Numbered from the stretch's first letter, positions 45,151 to 57,150 are shown. The stretch is 64,000 nt of DNA from Microvelia longipes (GCA_018340805.1 JACMZG010001913.1:42333261-42397260); one strand, 5' to 3'. Notes: generated from the letters alone by a model not told the origin. Made by a program: numbers and translations.

Positions 45151-45355
45151 CTGCCTCTGTGAACTTGATTTCGGCACCGGAGGTCCCGGGTTCGCAGTCC
45201 GGGATGTGCTCTCTGTTTTATATGAAGTATATTTGCAGCAAAAAAGTCGCCAACTTTAGTTAATAAGAGCAAATTGGATGCTACCCACCTGAAGTTGTTC
45301 CCGTAGGATGAAATCCCTGATGGGCCAAATGGCCTTAACCCTATTTTTAACTAAA
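45151..45355 (+). mobile_element. tRNA-headed SINE, diverged copy
   Basis: CTGCCTCTGTGAACTTG (diverged A box) and CCGGGTTCGCAGTCCGGGAT (B box) are followed by TGCTCTCTGTTTTATATGAA, CGCCAACTTTAGTTAA and ACCTGAAGTTGTTCCCGTAG, then CCCTGATGGGCC. Same body order as 49395-49636 and 62443-62651. Confidence 0.8.
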
Positions 45356-45885
45356 ACCCTCATTTTAGGGCGTGTTTTTCTTATAGTATTCATAAATTTG
45401 ACTAGAACTCTGTATAACTTAACTAACTAACGAACTCAACGACTTAACTTAACTTAACGAACTCTTTTGACTATAACTAGACAACTTCTGTATTATAGAC
45501 ACCAACATAAGAATTAGTTTAATGATATGGAGGAGTAAGGAGAAAATGAGTGGTCTAGGTTGGGCAGGTAGTTAGGGTTAAAATACCTGAGGGTTAATTA
45601 CGTATCTACTGACTTCTTGTCAGTAGATAACTTTTTTATTTTGAGATTTCTTTTATTTGTTGGTCTAGGTAAATACTAAGGTATCTAACCAAATAGTTTT
45701 ATCGTGAAATAAACAAAAAGAAATTTCTGTTGTTACTACTTGTAGTAAAAAGTATTATACTTACATCCTCTATACATACTCCTCCGTAGTAACTAAACTT
45801 TAGTGTAACAAAGTACATATATTGTATAGACTTAACTCAAAACTAGTGACTTAACGTTTTATATTATTGTAAATATATCGTATTT

Positions 45886-46290
45886 ACACAATATGATTGT
45901 GCGAGAGACACCTAGGAAATGTAATAAGTAAAAATGCAATGCTAGCGAGTTCTGCAAAACTCGGTAGTATCAAATGGTATGTGTTTTGCTTGCCAAGCAT
46001 AATGGCGGTAAGAGAGCACCGGTCATCTCTGGTAAATAGTTCATATTATAGTCTTCGTAATTTTAATCGAAGGTCAGAGTGAGTTTCAGGCTCTGTCGGC
46101 GCCCTGATGAGTTAGACGTAACGAAACAGAGTGGGACATGACATTATGTCGAGCCATCAATGATGACGAATGTCGAATGATGGAACAGTTCCCAGATGTA
46201 GCATTGCATTTTGCTTGTTACATTTCCTAGGTGTCTCTCGCACAATTATATCGTGTCAATTATTCATAAAACTCTGTAGTATCAAATGGT
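45886..46290. mobile_element. ~0.4-kb inverted-repeat element, copy 3
   Basis: It begins ACACAATATGATTGTGCGAG and ends with CTCGCACAATTATATCGTGT plus CTCTGTAGTATCAAATGG. Inside, TCTGTCGGCGCCCTGATGAG, GGAACAGTTCCCAGATGTAG and TACATTTCCTAGGTGTCTC are the inverted form of copy 26319. The open frame at 45897-46082 is incidental. Confidence 0.8.
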
Positions 46291-46299
46291 ATATCTGAT

Positions 46300-46955
46300 A
46301 TATTGAATCTACTACGTGATTTTAAGAGTAGGTTTTCGCGATCGTCATCTATAAATTTTTGTTGAAGTCTGCGTTTATACGGAAGTTGAGATATATTAGG
46401 TTTTTTCCCAACTGATAACTCTGAATCAAGAGCGTGATATGTTGTTGGATTAATTCAAAAGCTACGGCTATTGAAGCACCACGATTAATACCTTAACCGG
46501 CTTTTTTTCTCGAGTAATGGGAACGTTTTTATTTTCTACATTCATATTTCGATTTTATTTGTAAACCTTTAGAGACTTGGACATCTAGATAATAGAAACC
46601 TTGTATTCTAATATATTTACATAATAAACCCTAAGGGCGGTATTCGAAAAGACAGCTTGAGGCTGAGGAAGATGTAATCTAGGTCCATCTTAATCTCCGG
46701 TCGTTCTTTTGAATACTCAAAATTATTATTGTAATACTCGAATTACAATAATAATTTATTTTATTTTTTTTTTGTAAATAGCATTTATTAAAAAGAAATA
46801 TTTTTTGTCATTAAAATCTTAACTCCTTTTGAGTAAAAGTGATAAACTTAAAATTATAATCCTGTTAAACCACTTGATAAACAATATAAACTGGTTGACG
46901 AAGTGAAGTGATAATGGCTTGCCTGACAATGTTTTTGATGCGTTCAGGAGATAAG
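46300..46955. other. ENT intron 1 (right end), no gene seen
   Basis: AT-rich. It ends with a pyrimidine-containing tract TTTTTGATGCGTTCAG at 46932-46947, which looks like a good acceptor, followed by two weaker AGs that fit the reading frame (see the next exon). Confidence 0.5.
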
Positions 46956-47079
46956 AGATACAAGAGCCTGTGAAATTGACGCCGGCCTGGGAAGAGACAA
47001 ACCTGCCTAACGATGAACTCAACTTCAAGGGAGTCACCATGGAGCAGGCCAACCTCGAGACCAACCCGCCTAAAGACAG
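46956..47079 (+). CDS. ENT nucleoside transporter, coding exon 2
   Basis: The frame reads PVKLTPAWEETNLPNDELNF, then KGVTMEQANLETNPPKD and two bases of an Arg codon, ending at 47079 before GTAATC. This pre-TM1 cytoplasmic segment joins in phase to the next exon (FNIVYL). The start is uncertain. AG at 46954-46955 (giving E-I-Q-E-P) and AG at 46963-46964 (giving E-P) both fit the phase-1 end of the first coding exon. The stronger-looking AG at 46946-46947 does not, because it leads to TGA (or TAA in the PVKL frame). The minus-strand open frame over this exon is a shadow. Confidence 0.85.
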
Positions 47080-48980
47080 GTAATCATTTTTCTGGTTTTA
47101 TTGTATGTTTCGTTTGAGGTCGACCGACTGTGTCATGTTTGTTTTTATGATAGCACCTTACCTGTGAATTTATTGAGTTAATTAAATTAACTTATAAATA
47201 AATAATAATAATAATTATTTATTAATTACTGTCCTTACCAGTAAGACCAACCAGTGAATTTACTATCGTATTTCAGTCTATTAGCGCCTTACAGTTATAG
47301 CATCAATAAATGAATTAACTACTGGCTGTCATCACCTTATTAGTTGCAGAATCAACTTGTGAAATTACTACCTTATTTTAGGCTGTCGGCACTCACAGTA
47401 GTAGACCAACAATTGAATTTACGACCGTATTTTAGGCAACAAAAATACGGTCCGATGTCAAAACGTCCGCCGATGTTAACTATATGATTTAATCCTGATT
47501 AAAACGTGTTTTTATTCCTCAACATCATCTATCTATGTAAGGTGTTTGATTGAAACTAGCCGAAGTTTGGGAAGGGAGTGAATTCACCTGTTGATTCTAT
47601 TGTTATATAAAACTAGCTACTCTTACCGAAGTATAATTTGGAACAATATTATCTGTAGGTCAAAGGAACGAAATTCCTAGTTTTTCTGCTACTAGTCAAG
47701 TTAGCTGCTAGTTTGCCCTAACTAGTAAAACTAATTGCTGAGTGACTTACGACCGCTTTGGAAGGTTACCGTTATTTATTTATTTGTTTTACACTTTTAC
47801 GGTACTCTATGTTAATTTATGAAAAACTTTTAGATAAAAGAAACTAATCACGATACCCGAGTTAGGTTATCGCTAGCTCTGCCAGTTTAGTAGTTAAATA
47901 TGATCCAGAGTAGAGGGGGGGGGTCAAATGCTGCTAGTCCGAATTTAGTCCTGATTGGGGCCACTTGGAGTTCCTTGTATGTAATGGAAATTATACTATG
48001 TCAGGCACTCCTAAAAAAGTATTTAACCTTAAAAGACAGATTTAGAACCCTCACAATATCTTAGTAACTTATATGCAAAATGTAGATTTCTGCCGGCATG
48101 AGGTAGATTTCTGCCGTATAGTTTTATGCAGGAGAGCTTATTCTTCCTGTGAGGCACGTGTTGTTTCGAGTTAAAGCTATTAAAATGTATTGTAACTTTG
48201 GATTAGACCCATAATGCCTGCACTAAGACTCATAAGGTCTTATCTAAATAAGTCAGTAAAAAAGCCGCAACGACGGGACCTACTTGCTTATTAATATTAT
48301 AATATTATACTACTATTATACTATTATTATAATATTATACTACTATCACTTGGGCACAACTGTCGCATTCCTTGCTAGCAGTGCCTAATATATGCCTTTT
48401 TATAACCGTTGTTCATCAAAGCGCGGTCTACTCCGGAAACAGCATTGGCGTTGGTATTTTTCCATTCACAATTTATGCTGTGCTCATATTTTTTTTTATT
48501 CGGGTTGGTACGGGGACCGTATACCTTGCTTAAGGGAATCTTCTATCCCAAACTTGTTTTTATCAAGCGAAAAATGGTTAACAGTAAAATCTTACACAAT
48601 AATTAACATCTCGTTAAAAAATTATTACATGCTTAATCTTACAGTCTATCGTTTAGTTTAAAAATTCCCACGGTCATAAGCATTTAAGGGATTGACCTAG
48701 CCACTACCAACCCTAGCTAGGTTGATAACCATTGTGTCAGCTATCAAATTGCTTTCTCAAACACTGTAATTTTTATCAATAGATAGCTCAACAAAGATAT
48801 TTCGTAGACTACCTCATGGAGAGGTTTTCGAGTTCCCCCCACAAATCATTTTCTAAACATCTCAACCTTTACAGTGGTTAATTTCTTTTGAAACGAAGAC
48901 AGGAACAACTATTTAACCAAATCGCAAAAAATTAGGGCTTTTTGTATTTGCTATTATTTGGGCATTTCACGTGTAACTTT
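47080..48980. other. ENT intron 2 (left part), no gene seen
   Basis: AT-rich intron DNA. The overlapping open frames at 48392-48661 show no domain. A (G)9 run lies near 47917, and TATTA words cluster near 48290-48345. Confidence 0.45.
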
Positions 48981-48982
48981 TT

Positions 48983-49272
48983 CTAGTACTTAGGATCCTA
49001 GGTATGTTACTTTGGGTCTTACTTCTAGACCCAAGTTCTTAGCCTTTTCGAAAGTGTGATGCATGCTCAAGCAATTGGATCATGGTAAAACTGCAAAAAA
49101 GTACAAAGGATCAGCTTACAGATAGTACATCTAGTACTTCGGATTCTAGTTATGTTACTTTAGATCTTGATTCTTAACTTTTTCGAAATTGTGATTCATG
49201 TTCAAGTTATTGGGTTATGGTCAAACTGCAAAGAAGTACAAAAAACACTTTACAGACAGTACAGGGTTAGCT
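48983..49272. repeat. Tandem duplication of a ~148-bp unit
   Basis: Two diverged copies begin CTAGTACTTAGGATCC at 48984 and CTAGTACTTCGGATTC at about 49131. Each continues with TATGTTACTTT, TTTTCGAAA, GTGAT and CATG words and ends in an ACAGATAGTAC- or ACAGACAGTAC-like block. Confidence 0.8.
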
Positions 49273-49394
49273 TTTTCTTAAGAGGTTTAATTCTAAAGAA
49301 ATTTTCGACGAGGTTTCTTTGTACTTGTTGGTCCTGTTTCTGTTCGCTAAGTTTCGTTCAGTCCAATCATACTTTTTCAAGATCCATTATTGAA

Positions 49395-49636
49395 CCGCCT
49401 CCGTGGCCGAGGTCGTTAAGGCGTTAGTCTTTACACCGACCTTTGACACACACGGAGGTGTGGGGTTCGCATCCCAGGTTACGCTCTCAGTTTATAGAAG
49501 ATTATTGTTTAGATAAATTATCGCCAACTTTAGAATACACTGAGCGTAACGGTTGCTACTACCACCCGAGGTGGTTCCCGCAGAGGTTATCCCTGATGAG
49601 CAGCAAGGCTCTAAACGGGCATTATTATTATTACAT
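49395..49636 (+). mobile_element. tRNA-headed SINE of the CCTCCGTGGCCGAGG type, copy 2 (full length)
   Basis: Head: GCCTCCGTGGCCGAGGTCGT, then AAGGCG (A box), then GGGGTTCGCATCCCAGG (B box). Body: CTCTCAGTTTATAGAAG, CGCCAACTTTAGAATACAC and CCCGAGGTGGTTCCCGCAG. Tail: AACGGGCATTATTATTATTA, a short-repeat tail typical of SINEs. The head resembles a type-II (Leu/Ser-like) tRNA in length. Overlapping open frames on both strands are not genes. Confidence 0.88.
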
Positions 49637-50695
49637 TTATTGATTTGATTTGTACAAGATCCTAAATTGAGATCGTTTGTGCCAAAAAGATACCGAAACA
49701 ATGCTATTTAGTACAGTTCCTTTATTATCTCCATACTGCACCTTTAAACTCTACTTTTCCAGTATTATTATGATTATTCGTCACGAATTCTTACTTATTA
49801 ACTCACGAAATTTATGTTAGCTTAACTTATTTACCTTACAGTTGATTTTATATTGCTTCATTCGTCTTTTTATCTGCATTGACGCTATTATAAATGACGC
49901 GGAAAAGCTAAACCTTAAATGGAAAAACCAAACCTGCGCCGTTTATGTAGGTACTCTTTGATGTTGCGTACCTTCTTTACCTGTTAGGCTATTGTGCTTT
50001 TTAAATCGAGTTTTCACATCCATACGAGTTTAATAAAGGTTTAGGCTGAAAGACTTTTGAAAGGTTAAATTAAATTCTATTTTTAACTGGTTCAGTGGGC
50101 TTGGTTTTAGGTTGCCCTCTGTGTGAGAAAATGATTGCTTTTTATAGTTAGTCTGGAGTATCATGTCAGTGGTTTGAAACACTGTCATCCGTTTATTAAT
50201 TCTACCTTTATCAAGCTCTTTTGACTACCACGATCAATTGCAGGATTTTGATTAGATTTTCAAAGCCATTTGTTTAGATAAATTTGATAATGACCCTGAC
50301 ATAGTTTCACCTTGCCACTTTTATTTCATGTATAACCAATGATCTTGAAAAAATTTAATTCAACCGTTACCTAGGTTGAGAGTAATAGAGTAAGTTATGC
50401 TAAAACACCATAAAAATTTTGAATATTGCTTAATTTTCGGTTGTTTTGGGGGTTTTCTAAGGGCCGCAAGTGCCTTATCTAAAAGGACTATTTAATGTAA
50501 TTGGTATTAAATTGTTTATTGGAGTCTAGTGTTTAAGCGGAGCATAGTCAATGTTCGCTCCCTTACCTAGTTTGGGAGCTATAGAATAAAATGTTAAAAA
50601 ACACAAGAAAAAAAATTCGTAAAACTAAGTTTAAACTTAATAAAACTAAACTTAATTTTAAAACCTACTAACTTACTTAGTTCTAGTGGGTGGTG

Positions 50696-51430
50696 AATTT
50701 TTTAGAAAATGTGATTTTTAAACATTCCTTTGACTACAAAAATGGCTGTATCTAAAATTCAGCATAGGGTATTATTTTTATTTTGGTGGCGTTTCAAAGC
50801 TAAAATTTAGCCCTTTCAAACAGTTTCTGCATACTTTTGAATAATTGGTTGCAAGTTTTTATTAGGAGCAAATATCAAATAAAATGCAAATATCTCAAAA
50901 AGGCAATTTTTAAAAAATTTGAAAAAAAATCTAAAAAGAGCTTAAACTGTTAGTAAAATGTCCACAAATTTTCATTTTAGGACCACCATGGGATTGGTTA
51001 CAGAAGCTCATAACGTGTGTCAAGGTATGTCAGACTGTAAAAAAGTCTCGTTTTTACAATATCTATCAATGCTAATGCGATACATCTTAACTTTATTGCA
51101 GTTTGACATAACTTGAGACACGTTATGCGCTGCTGTGTCCAATCCCACGGTGGCCCCAAAATGAAACTTTGTAGACATTTTACAATATTTTTAAAACTTT
51201 TTTTAGAATCTTTTTTCAAAACTTTTAAAAATTGGCTTTTTAAGATATCAGCTCATAATAAAAACTTGTAACTAATTATTCAAAAGTATGTAGAATCTAT
51301 TTGAAAGTTTTAGCTTAAATACGCCATCAAAATAAAAATAATATCCTATGATGAATTTTAGATACAGCCCTTTTTTGTAGTCAAAGAAATGTCGAAAAAT
51401 CACATGTTTTGGACAATTTACCACCCTATT
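50696..51430. mobile_element. ~735-bp foldback with ~300-bp arms
   Basis: The left arm (GTGGGTGGTGAATTTTTTAG, TTTGACTACAAAAATGGCTG, GCATACTTTTGAATAATTGG) is the complement of the right arm (CAATTATTCAAAAGTATG-like, CAGCCCTTTTTTGTAGTCAA, AATTTACCACCC). The centre has CATGGGATTGG and CCAATCCCACGG, also mirrored. Divergence is moderate. The minus-strand open frame 50998-51219 is incidental. Confidence 0.82.
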
Positions 51431-51439
51431 GCGGTAGTA

Positions 51440-52390
51440 TGTCTGCACCAAATGACCTTTTTTGTTCTTCTAAGGTGCCTACCTGTCAGCCAAATTATAT
51501 TAAAATTGGGAATATCAGGTGTTTTTACGTATATGGAATGACCCGTATTTATTAATATTATTTAATTTATTTACCAATAACGTGGGATACTTTTATAAGC
51601 GCCGTGGAGTACTAAATAATAAATAACAACACCTATCACGTCTCTCCACTAAATATCTCCACATGTTTAGAAGAGGCACATGGTAATATTTGTTTCTCAT
51701 TTATACTTTAGTGCATAGTTTCATGGAGTGCATAGTTTCATGGAGTTCACACTCTCTGGAGCGTGTATACACTTCTCTATGAAGTGTATTTATATCGATT
51801 CAGGTATAACTCTTACTATTTTTTTTCAATTTAAGTCCAATTTTACACTTATATTTCAAACACTTCTGAAGTGTTTTTTAGCCCTCAGGAGTTTCTAGCT
51901 GTCGTAACGAAAATTAACGCCCCTCTTCCTTGCGTTCATGCTGACAAATTCGTTTGCTTGATTTTCTTATACTTGCTGAAAAGCCGAGATGCTATGTGAT
52001 AGTCTCTAATGAATGTTTAAAATGATAAGTTAATCAAATGATCAGCATTGAGTCATTTCGTTTTCATTCAGTATTTGGTGAATACTGAATGACTTTTTGT
52101 GTGACTTTTAAAGAGATTGAGTCGAGAGATTGTTGTTGAAAGTACTAAACCAGAAGAAGATAGCTCCTCACCCCTAACAATATATTTTCTATGGGGTATT
52201 TCACTGCGTTTTGTTTCTATTATAATTCAAAAAGTCTAATCTTTATTTAGAACTTTTATCTATTTCAGTGGCATCTTAGAACTCTAGTATTATTATGATA
52301 ATGAATTATCATTATCATAATTCATTATCATTATTATGATAATGAATTGAATTGTAGTGTTCTAAAATAGGTAGAAAAGAAACATGTGTC
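51440..52390. other. ENT intron 2, no gene seen
   Basis: AT-rich. A perfect-looking palindromic cluster of TTATGATAATGAATTATCAT lies at about 52285-52350. A TTTCATGGAGTGCATAG duplication lies near 51710-51745. Confidence 0.45.
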
Positions 52391-52396
52391 TCTACT

Positions 52397-52617
52397 TAAT
52401 ATATCTTAACAGTTCATTAAAAGTACTGGTGAAAGCAAAGCAAAGAAGCTTGAAGAAAGGCGTAATAAATTCATCCAGAGGTTGGTGTCTGACAAATCTA
52501 GATTAGTTATAAAATTTAGTGTTTTATCAGACACCAGCCTCTGGATAAATCTTTTGCGCCTCTCTCCTAGCTTCTTTACTTCATTTTCTATGGCACTGAT
52601 GATGAAGTTTTAAGTAT
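52397..52617. repeat. ~220-bp foldback
   Basis: AAGCAAAGAAGCTTGAAGAA, GGCG, AATTCATCCAGAGG and TGGTGTCTGACAAA are mirrored by TTTATCAGACACCAGCCTCT, GGATAAAT, CGCCTCT and CTAGCTTCTTTACTTC. The loop is about 30 bases. Probably a MITE. Confidence 0.75.
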
Positions 52618-53262
52618 AGAAGTCAGGCCTGTAAATAAGTATGCATTAAGGGGGGGTCTTTCTTTTTCCCTCTTTTATTTATTTGTATATTGGCAGGAGA
52701 AAAAAATCGGCGGGTATGTCAATGCTCAATATGAAGTCTTATCAAGGATAAGTTCTGTCAGTGAAGCATCGATTCCTTTCCATTCCGATATGATCCGTTA
52801 TCAATAGAGAGAATATTTTTAACTCATGACATTTACAGTATATTGAGATCTCACTTGAACCCTTATCAAAATAAATGTAAAAAATATGGCCTACACTCCA
52901 ATGGAAAAGAACGTATGATTGCGAATTCAGTTATTTTTTTCCGTGATATTTCTCGTCAAGTGCATCACATGCCACGAAGATATAACCCATTACAGGATAA
53001 TTTCAAGCATTGTTTCCCTGTTATTCCAGTTTTACAGTTCCCATAATTACAGGAGTAATAGGGGAGTGTTTGTTACTATAGTCTCTTCATTCCAGACCTT
53101 CTATACTAAATACGGGGGACTTCTATACCAAATTCTTTACCAAATATACCACTTCGCGTCTATCGATAGGCGTCGGCTCCACGGCGGGACACGAGACCTG
53201 CCTGCATGTGACCTCATTGTTGTTCTTTTGTAATATTTGTTCTTACAATGCCTTAAATAAGC

Positions 53263-53307
<45 letters not shown>

Positions 53308-53326
53308 ATATATATATATATATATA
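53263..53326. repeat. (TA)n array
   Basis: About 64 bases of TA. It is followed at 53328 by AAAACAAGAAATGTGTGG, which resembles the start word of the second HINE-like family, and a moderately GC-rich 250-base segment of unknown nature. Confidence 0.9.
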
Positions 53327-53909
53327 AAACAAGAAATGTGTGGCGTTATTTGCCAAATGTACCGCTTAGGATGGTCGTCGGGTTGAGGTAGGGCTTGTCT
53401 CTATTGTTTCAGAATGCCTTACAAATCCACTTCCGAGTTCCTTATGCTTTTCGTGGTTCCGTGGGCCATTTTTGTCCTGTCTGCCAAGAACCAGAGTTGG
53501 TCTTGACAAATATGATAGTTCCATACTACCATCCTACTGTCTAGGGCTACTGAACCCAACAAACCTATTGAGAATTTAAGTTAGCTAACTGTTTTTTATG
53601 AACAAAATTAAAACTGTTAATGCAGCGAATTATCATCAGAAATAACTCGTATTTTCTATTCATCAAATAAAAACCAGAATGACATATTTAAATTAAACAC
53701 AGCTAATAAATCACATGAATGAAATAGTATCCAGTATCATTTAAACTCTAAAACCCTCAGTTTAATTTATATTTATGAATGTCTATTGCCTTAAACTAAT
53801 CAACTGTACTGCTCGTCTTACGATTGCTCCCATTCATACAAATAAATTATATGTCATTAAAGACATCTAATACTTCTATATGCCTTGTATAAGAGTATAA
53901 GATTTGGTA

Positions 53910-53946
53910 CGTATATATATATATATATATTATATATATATATTAT

Positions 53947-53979
<33 letters not shown>
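53910..53979. repeat. (TA)n array
   Basis: About 70 bases of TA. The following 54000-54160 segment (GGTTACTTGTATAGTAGAAC, GTGCAAAAGATTCGAAAACG, GATGCTTCAAGAC) is a diverged internal fragment of the 320-bp TIR family. Confidence 0.85.
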
Positions 53980-54171
53980 GTTAAAAAAAAATTAACAGAC
54001 AAAATTACGGTTACTTGTATAGTAGAACCATAAAAGTACCAAACAAAACACTGTGCAAAAGATTCGAAAACGATCGATTTATTGTAACCTTTTGCACTCT
54101 ATTAAGAAATATTGTTTCCCCAAAATAGATGCTTCAAGACTCTTAATATATTGAGGTAGGGTAAGCTTATC

Positions 54172-54610
54172 CAGATTTTGGTTGTCTGGTTTTATTAATT
54201 TTTATCCAGATTTTGATTGTCTGGTTTTATTAATTTTTTATCCAGATTTTGATTGTCTGGTTTTATTAATTTTTATCAGATTTTGATTGTCTGGTTTTAT
54301 TAATTTTATCCAGATTTTGATTGTCTGGTTTATTAATTTTTTATCCAGATTTGGTTGTCTGGTTTTAATTAATTTTTATCCAGATTTTGGTTGTCTGGTT
54401 TATTTAATTTTATCCAGATTTGATTGTCTGGTTTTTTAATTTTTATCCAGATTTTTGGTTTTATTAATTTTTATCCAGATTTGTTGTCTGGTTTTATTAA
54501 TTTTATCAGATTTTGGTTGTCTGGTTTTATTATTTTTTATCCAGATTTTGATTGTCTGGTTTTATTAATTTTTATCCAGATTTTGACTGTCGGGTTTTAC
54601 CCAGTTTATT
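54172..54610. repeat. ~34-bp minisatellite (CCAGATTTTGATTGTCTGG)
   Basis: About 12-13 units of CCAGATTTTGATTGTCTGG plus TTTTATTAATTTTTAT, with single-base and short deletions. Each unit has a small inverted repeat (CCAGA and TCTGG). The frame that reads SGFINFYPDF repeats through it is not a gene. Confidence 0.92.
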
Positions 54611-55287
54611 CAGCTAATGATGGGCTGGTTTTTATCTTATTCATCCGGATATTGATTGTTATATAAATATTATTAAAACATCGTGAAAGGACAATATTAG
54701 TGACATTGCGAGTTGCGTGCCGAACAGCTATTCTTTATTATTTTGGGAAAATTTAAATATATAATACATGTCCATCGTTACCTTGTCAAATATCACTGCT
54801 ATAAATATGTTAGACGTTTGTACTGGTATTAGTAAGGTCAAATACAATCATATATATATTTATAAAAAAAAATCAGGTAATTATTAACAGTGATGATTAT
54901 TTAATCTCTGCTTCATAGTTTTTTTTTCTATGAAAATACACTGTTTTGTGCTTTTTTTCAATCTGTTCAGGTTTCGTATTAACACGCAATAATTATATTT
55001 GAGAATAATTATATTTGAGAAGGTGGAAGGTTATTTTCCCTTAGTAATATTGAGGAAAATTTGAAGTTATGTGGGCAGAATCTACATCTAGGTCAAAGTA
55101 CGGAGGTAGGTGGGCTTTATTAGCGATGACGTCATAATTGACTTTAACATTAGTAATGGTCGTGAATCATTCAACTAGTCAAAAGTTTCTAAAATGATTC
55201 TTACTGGGAAATTGTTTTTCTGGCAGGTAAAGCACTATGGCTGGGGGTTGTCATTGTCTAGCTCAGAAGTATAAAAGAAGCATCAAA

Positions 55288-55645
55288 TGTTCAATTCCTT
55301 GTTTATAATCATTTTATGAGTCACATTTTTTAATTAAAAATGTAATTTGTTCAAATCCTTGTTTATAATCATTTTATGAGTCACATTTTTTAATTAAAAA
55401 ATGTAATTGTTCAAATCCTTGTTATAATCATTTTATGAGTCACATTTTTTAATTAAAAATGTAATTTGTTCAAATCCTTGTTTAATCATTTTATGAGTCA
55501 CATTTTTTAATTAAAAATGTAATTTGTTCAAATCCTTGTTTATAATCATTTTATGAGTCACATTTTTTAATTAAAAATGTAATTTGTTCGAATCCTTGTT
55601 TATAATCATATTATGAGTCACATTTTTTAATTAAAAATGTAATTT
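55288..55645. repeat. ~60-bp minisatellite with a hairpin in each unit
   Basis: Six units of AATCCTTGTTTATAATCATT, TTATGAGTCACATTTTT, TAATTAAAAATGTAATTTG. The part ACATTTTTTAATTAAAAATGT is palindromic in every unit. Units are nearly identical, so the expansion is recent. Confidence 0.93.
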
Positions 55646-55755
55646 TTAATCATTTTGATTGCTAATGTGAATCAAACCTAATATTTCTGAAAATATACCT
55701 TAAATTATGAAGAAAAAACATAGTCTGCCTATCTAGAGTGGAGCAATTCATATGA

Positions 55756-57150
55756 TTGCGCATGCTCAAAATTTTACAAACTCGCACATTTCTTGTTATA
55801 AGTGGTTCCCTGTGGGTCGTGTGCAAAACATGAAGAGAACTTTATTTAGTTTATAAATTGTTCTATAAACGAGTGTTTAATCATCAAAATTGGATAACTG
55901 CAACCAAAGTTATGCCTCTTTTAAAAACACTAAAAAGTGTTAATTTATGCAAAGTCAGCGAATTTCTTTGGAAAAATAATGACTTTCTGTGAATTTTTCG
56001 GTCTTTTAACTTATGTCATAACATTAGTTGCATAGATATACAATATTATAAAAAAAAATACGACACACGGCTAAAATCAATTGACACCCCGCCAAAATCT
56101 CAATGCTTTCAACCCTCATTTTTAAATAAAAAAATCCCTTCTTTATAGTAACAAAAAAAATCCCTACTCTGGCAACACTGAAAGTCAGGTTATGTTTTGA
56201 ATTTTATGATTTGTTTTTATTTGATATCGTTTTTTTTATTTTTAAAAATTTATTTATTTACTTTTTAAGTAGGAATATCGTTGTATCTTATAAATTTACC
56301 TAAGTGTTGCATTAAATTTGTTCGGGAAGTATGAATTAAGTGAAGTTTAAAGTTTTTGATTACGTAATGCAATGGATCATAATAGTTCTATGATAAAAGT
56401 TTGACGATTTTAATAAATCGTCAGCTATAATTACTTTTTTCCAAAATAAACTGCTTTTTTGTGTTTATGTTTGTATAATTGAATGCGTATTGTTTCATAT
56501 TATAAAATAATATGACACAATATGCATTCATGACTTAAAAAAGTCAAGAATGTCATCTATTGAAAGACATTGGCATTTTCGAAAAAAAATGCTGTCTTTT
56601 GGTTGACAGACCCCAGACTCTGCGCTGTACTCAAATAGCAAGAAATGCTCGAAGAATACATCAATGTCCATGCGTCAAATATAGGCACTCAAATCATATT
56701 ACAACTCTGCAATAATTGGATGAATTAAACAGATTGGAATGGAACGAAACGAACTCGAACAGATAAATATGCACAATGAGGGAAATAAAAGCGATGCGAG
56801 GTTACAAATATTTACAACTAGTGTGCCTTTTTATGATTTTATTTACGAAAAGGTATTTTTTTATTCCGAGGTTGGCATAAAGTGGAGGGGGAAAGAGCGG
56901 GGTCGGTCTGAGCCAATAGAATTCTTTCCCTCACAGATTTTTGGCGGGGTGTCAATTGATTTTTAGCCGTGTGTCGTATTATAACAATTTTAATATTGTT
57001 CATCTATATAAAAAACACACGTTATATAGGAATTTTATCAGCTTTAAAAGTTTCTACGTGTTTTGCACACGACCTACAGGGAACCACTTATTACAAAAAA
57101 CTGGAGTGTGTACGATTTTATATTTCTTTATGCGAGCGCATTTTGAGGGC
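55756..57150. mobile_element. TIR element interrupted by another element (outer member of a nest)
   Basis: The left arm ATAAGTGGTTCCCTGTGGGT, CGTGTGCAAAACATGAAG and the right arm CGTGTTTTGCACACGACCTA, CAGGGAACCACTTATTAC are complementary. The same termini flank the short element at 61699-62075. The 920-bp element at 56059-56978 lies inside it, leaving about 475 bases of the outer element. Confidence 0.8.
56059..56978. mobile_element. 0.9-kb TIR element, copy 2 (inner member of a nest)
   Basis: The ends TACGACACACGGCTAAAATC and TTTTTAGCCGTGTGTCGTA match copy 1 at 29957-30847 over nearly the whole length. The right flank TTATAA (56979-56984) matches TTATAA at 56046-56051 on the left if a 7-base A run next to the left end was added later. 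Internal open frames such as 56739-56966 have no domain; the element needs a transposase from elsewhere. Confidence 0.88.

Noticed and set aside
46819..47064. 81-codon minus-strand frame
   Set aside because: It is the shadow of ENT coding exon 2 on the opposite strand.
51000..51130. Spliced mini-exon around CCATGGGATTGG
   Set aside because: It is the centre of a foldback; the same words appear inverted on the other side.
54424..54666. 80-codon frame with SGFINFYPDF repeats
   Set aside because: It reads through the 34-base minisatellite; unit length and frame are not conserved from unit to unit.
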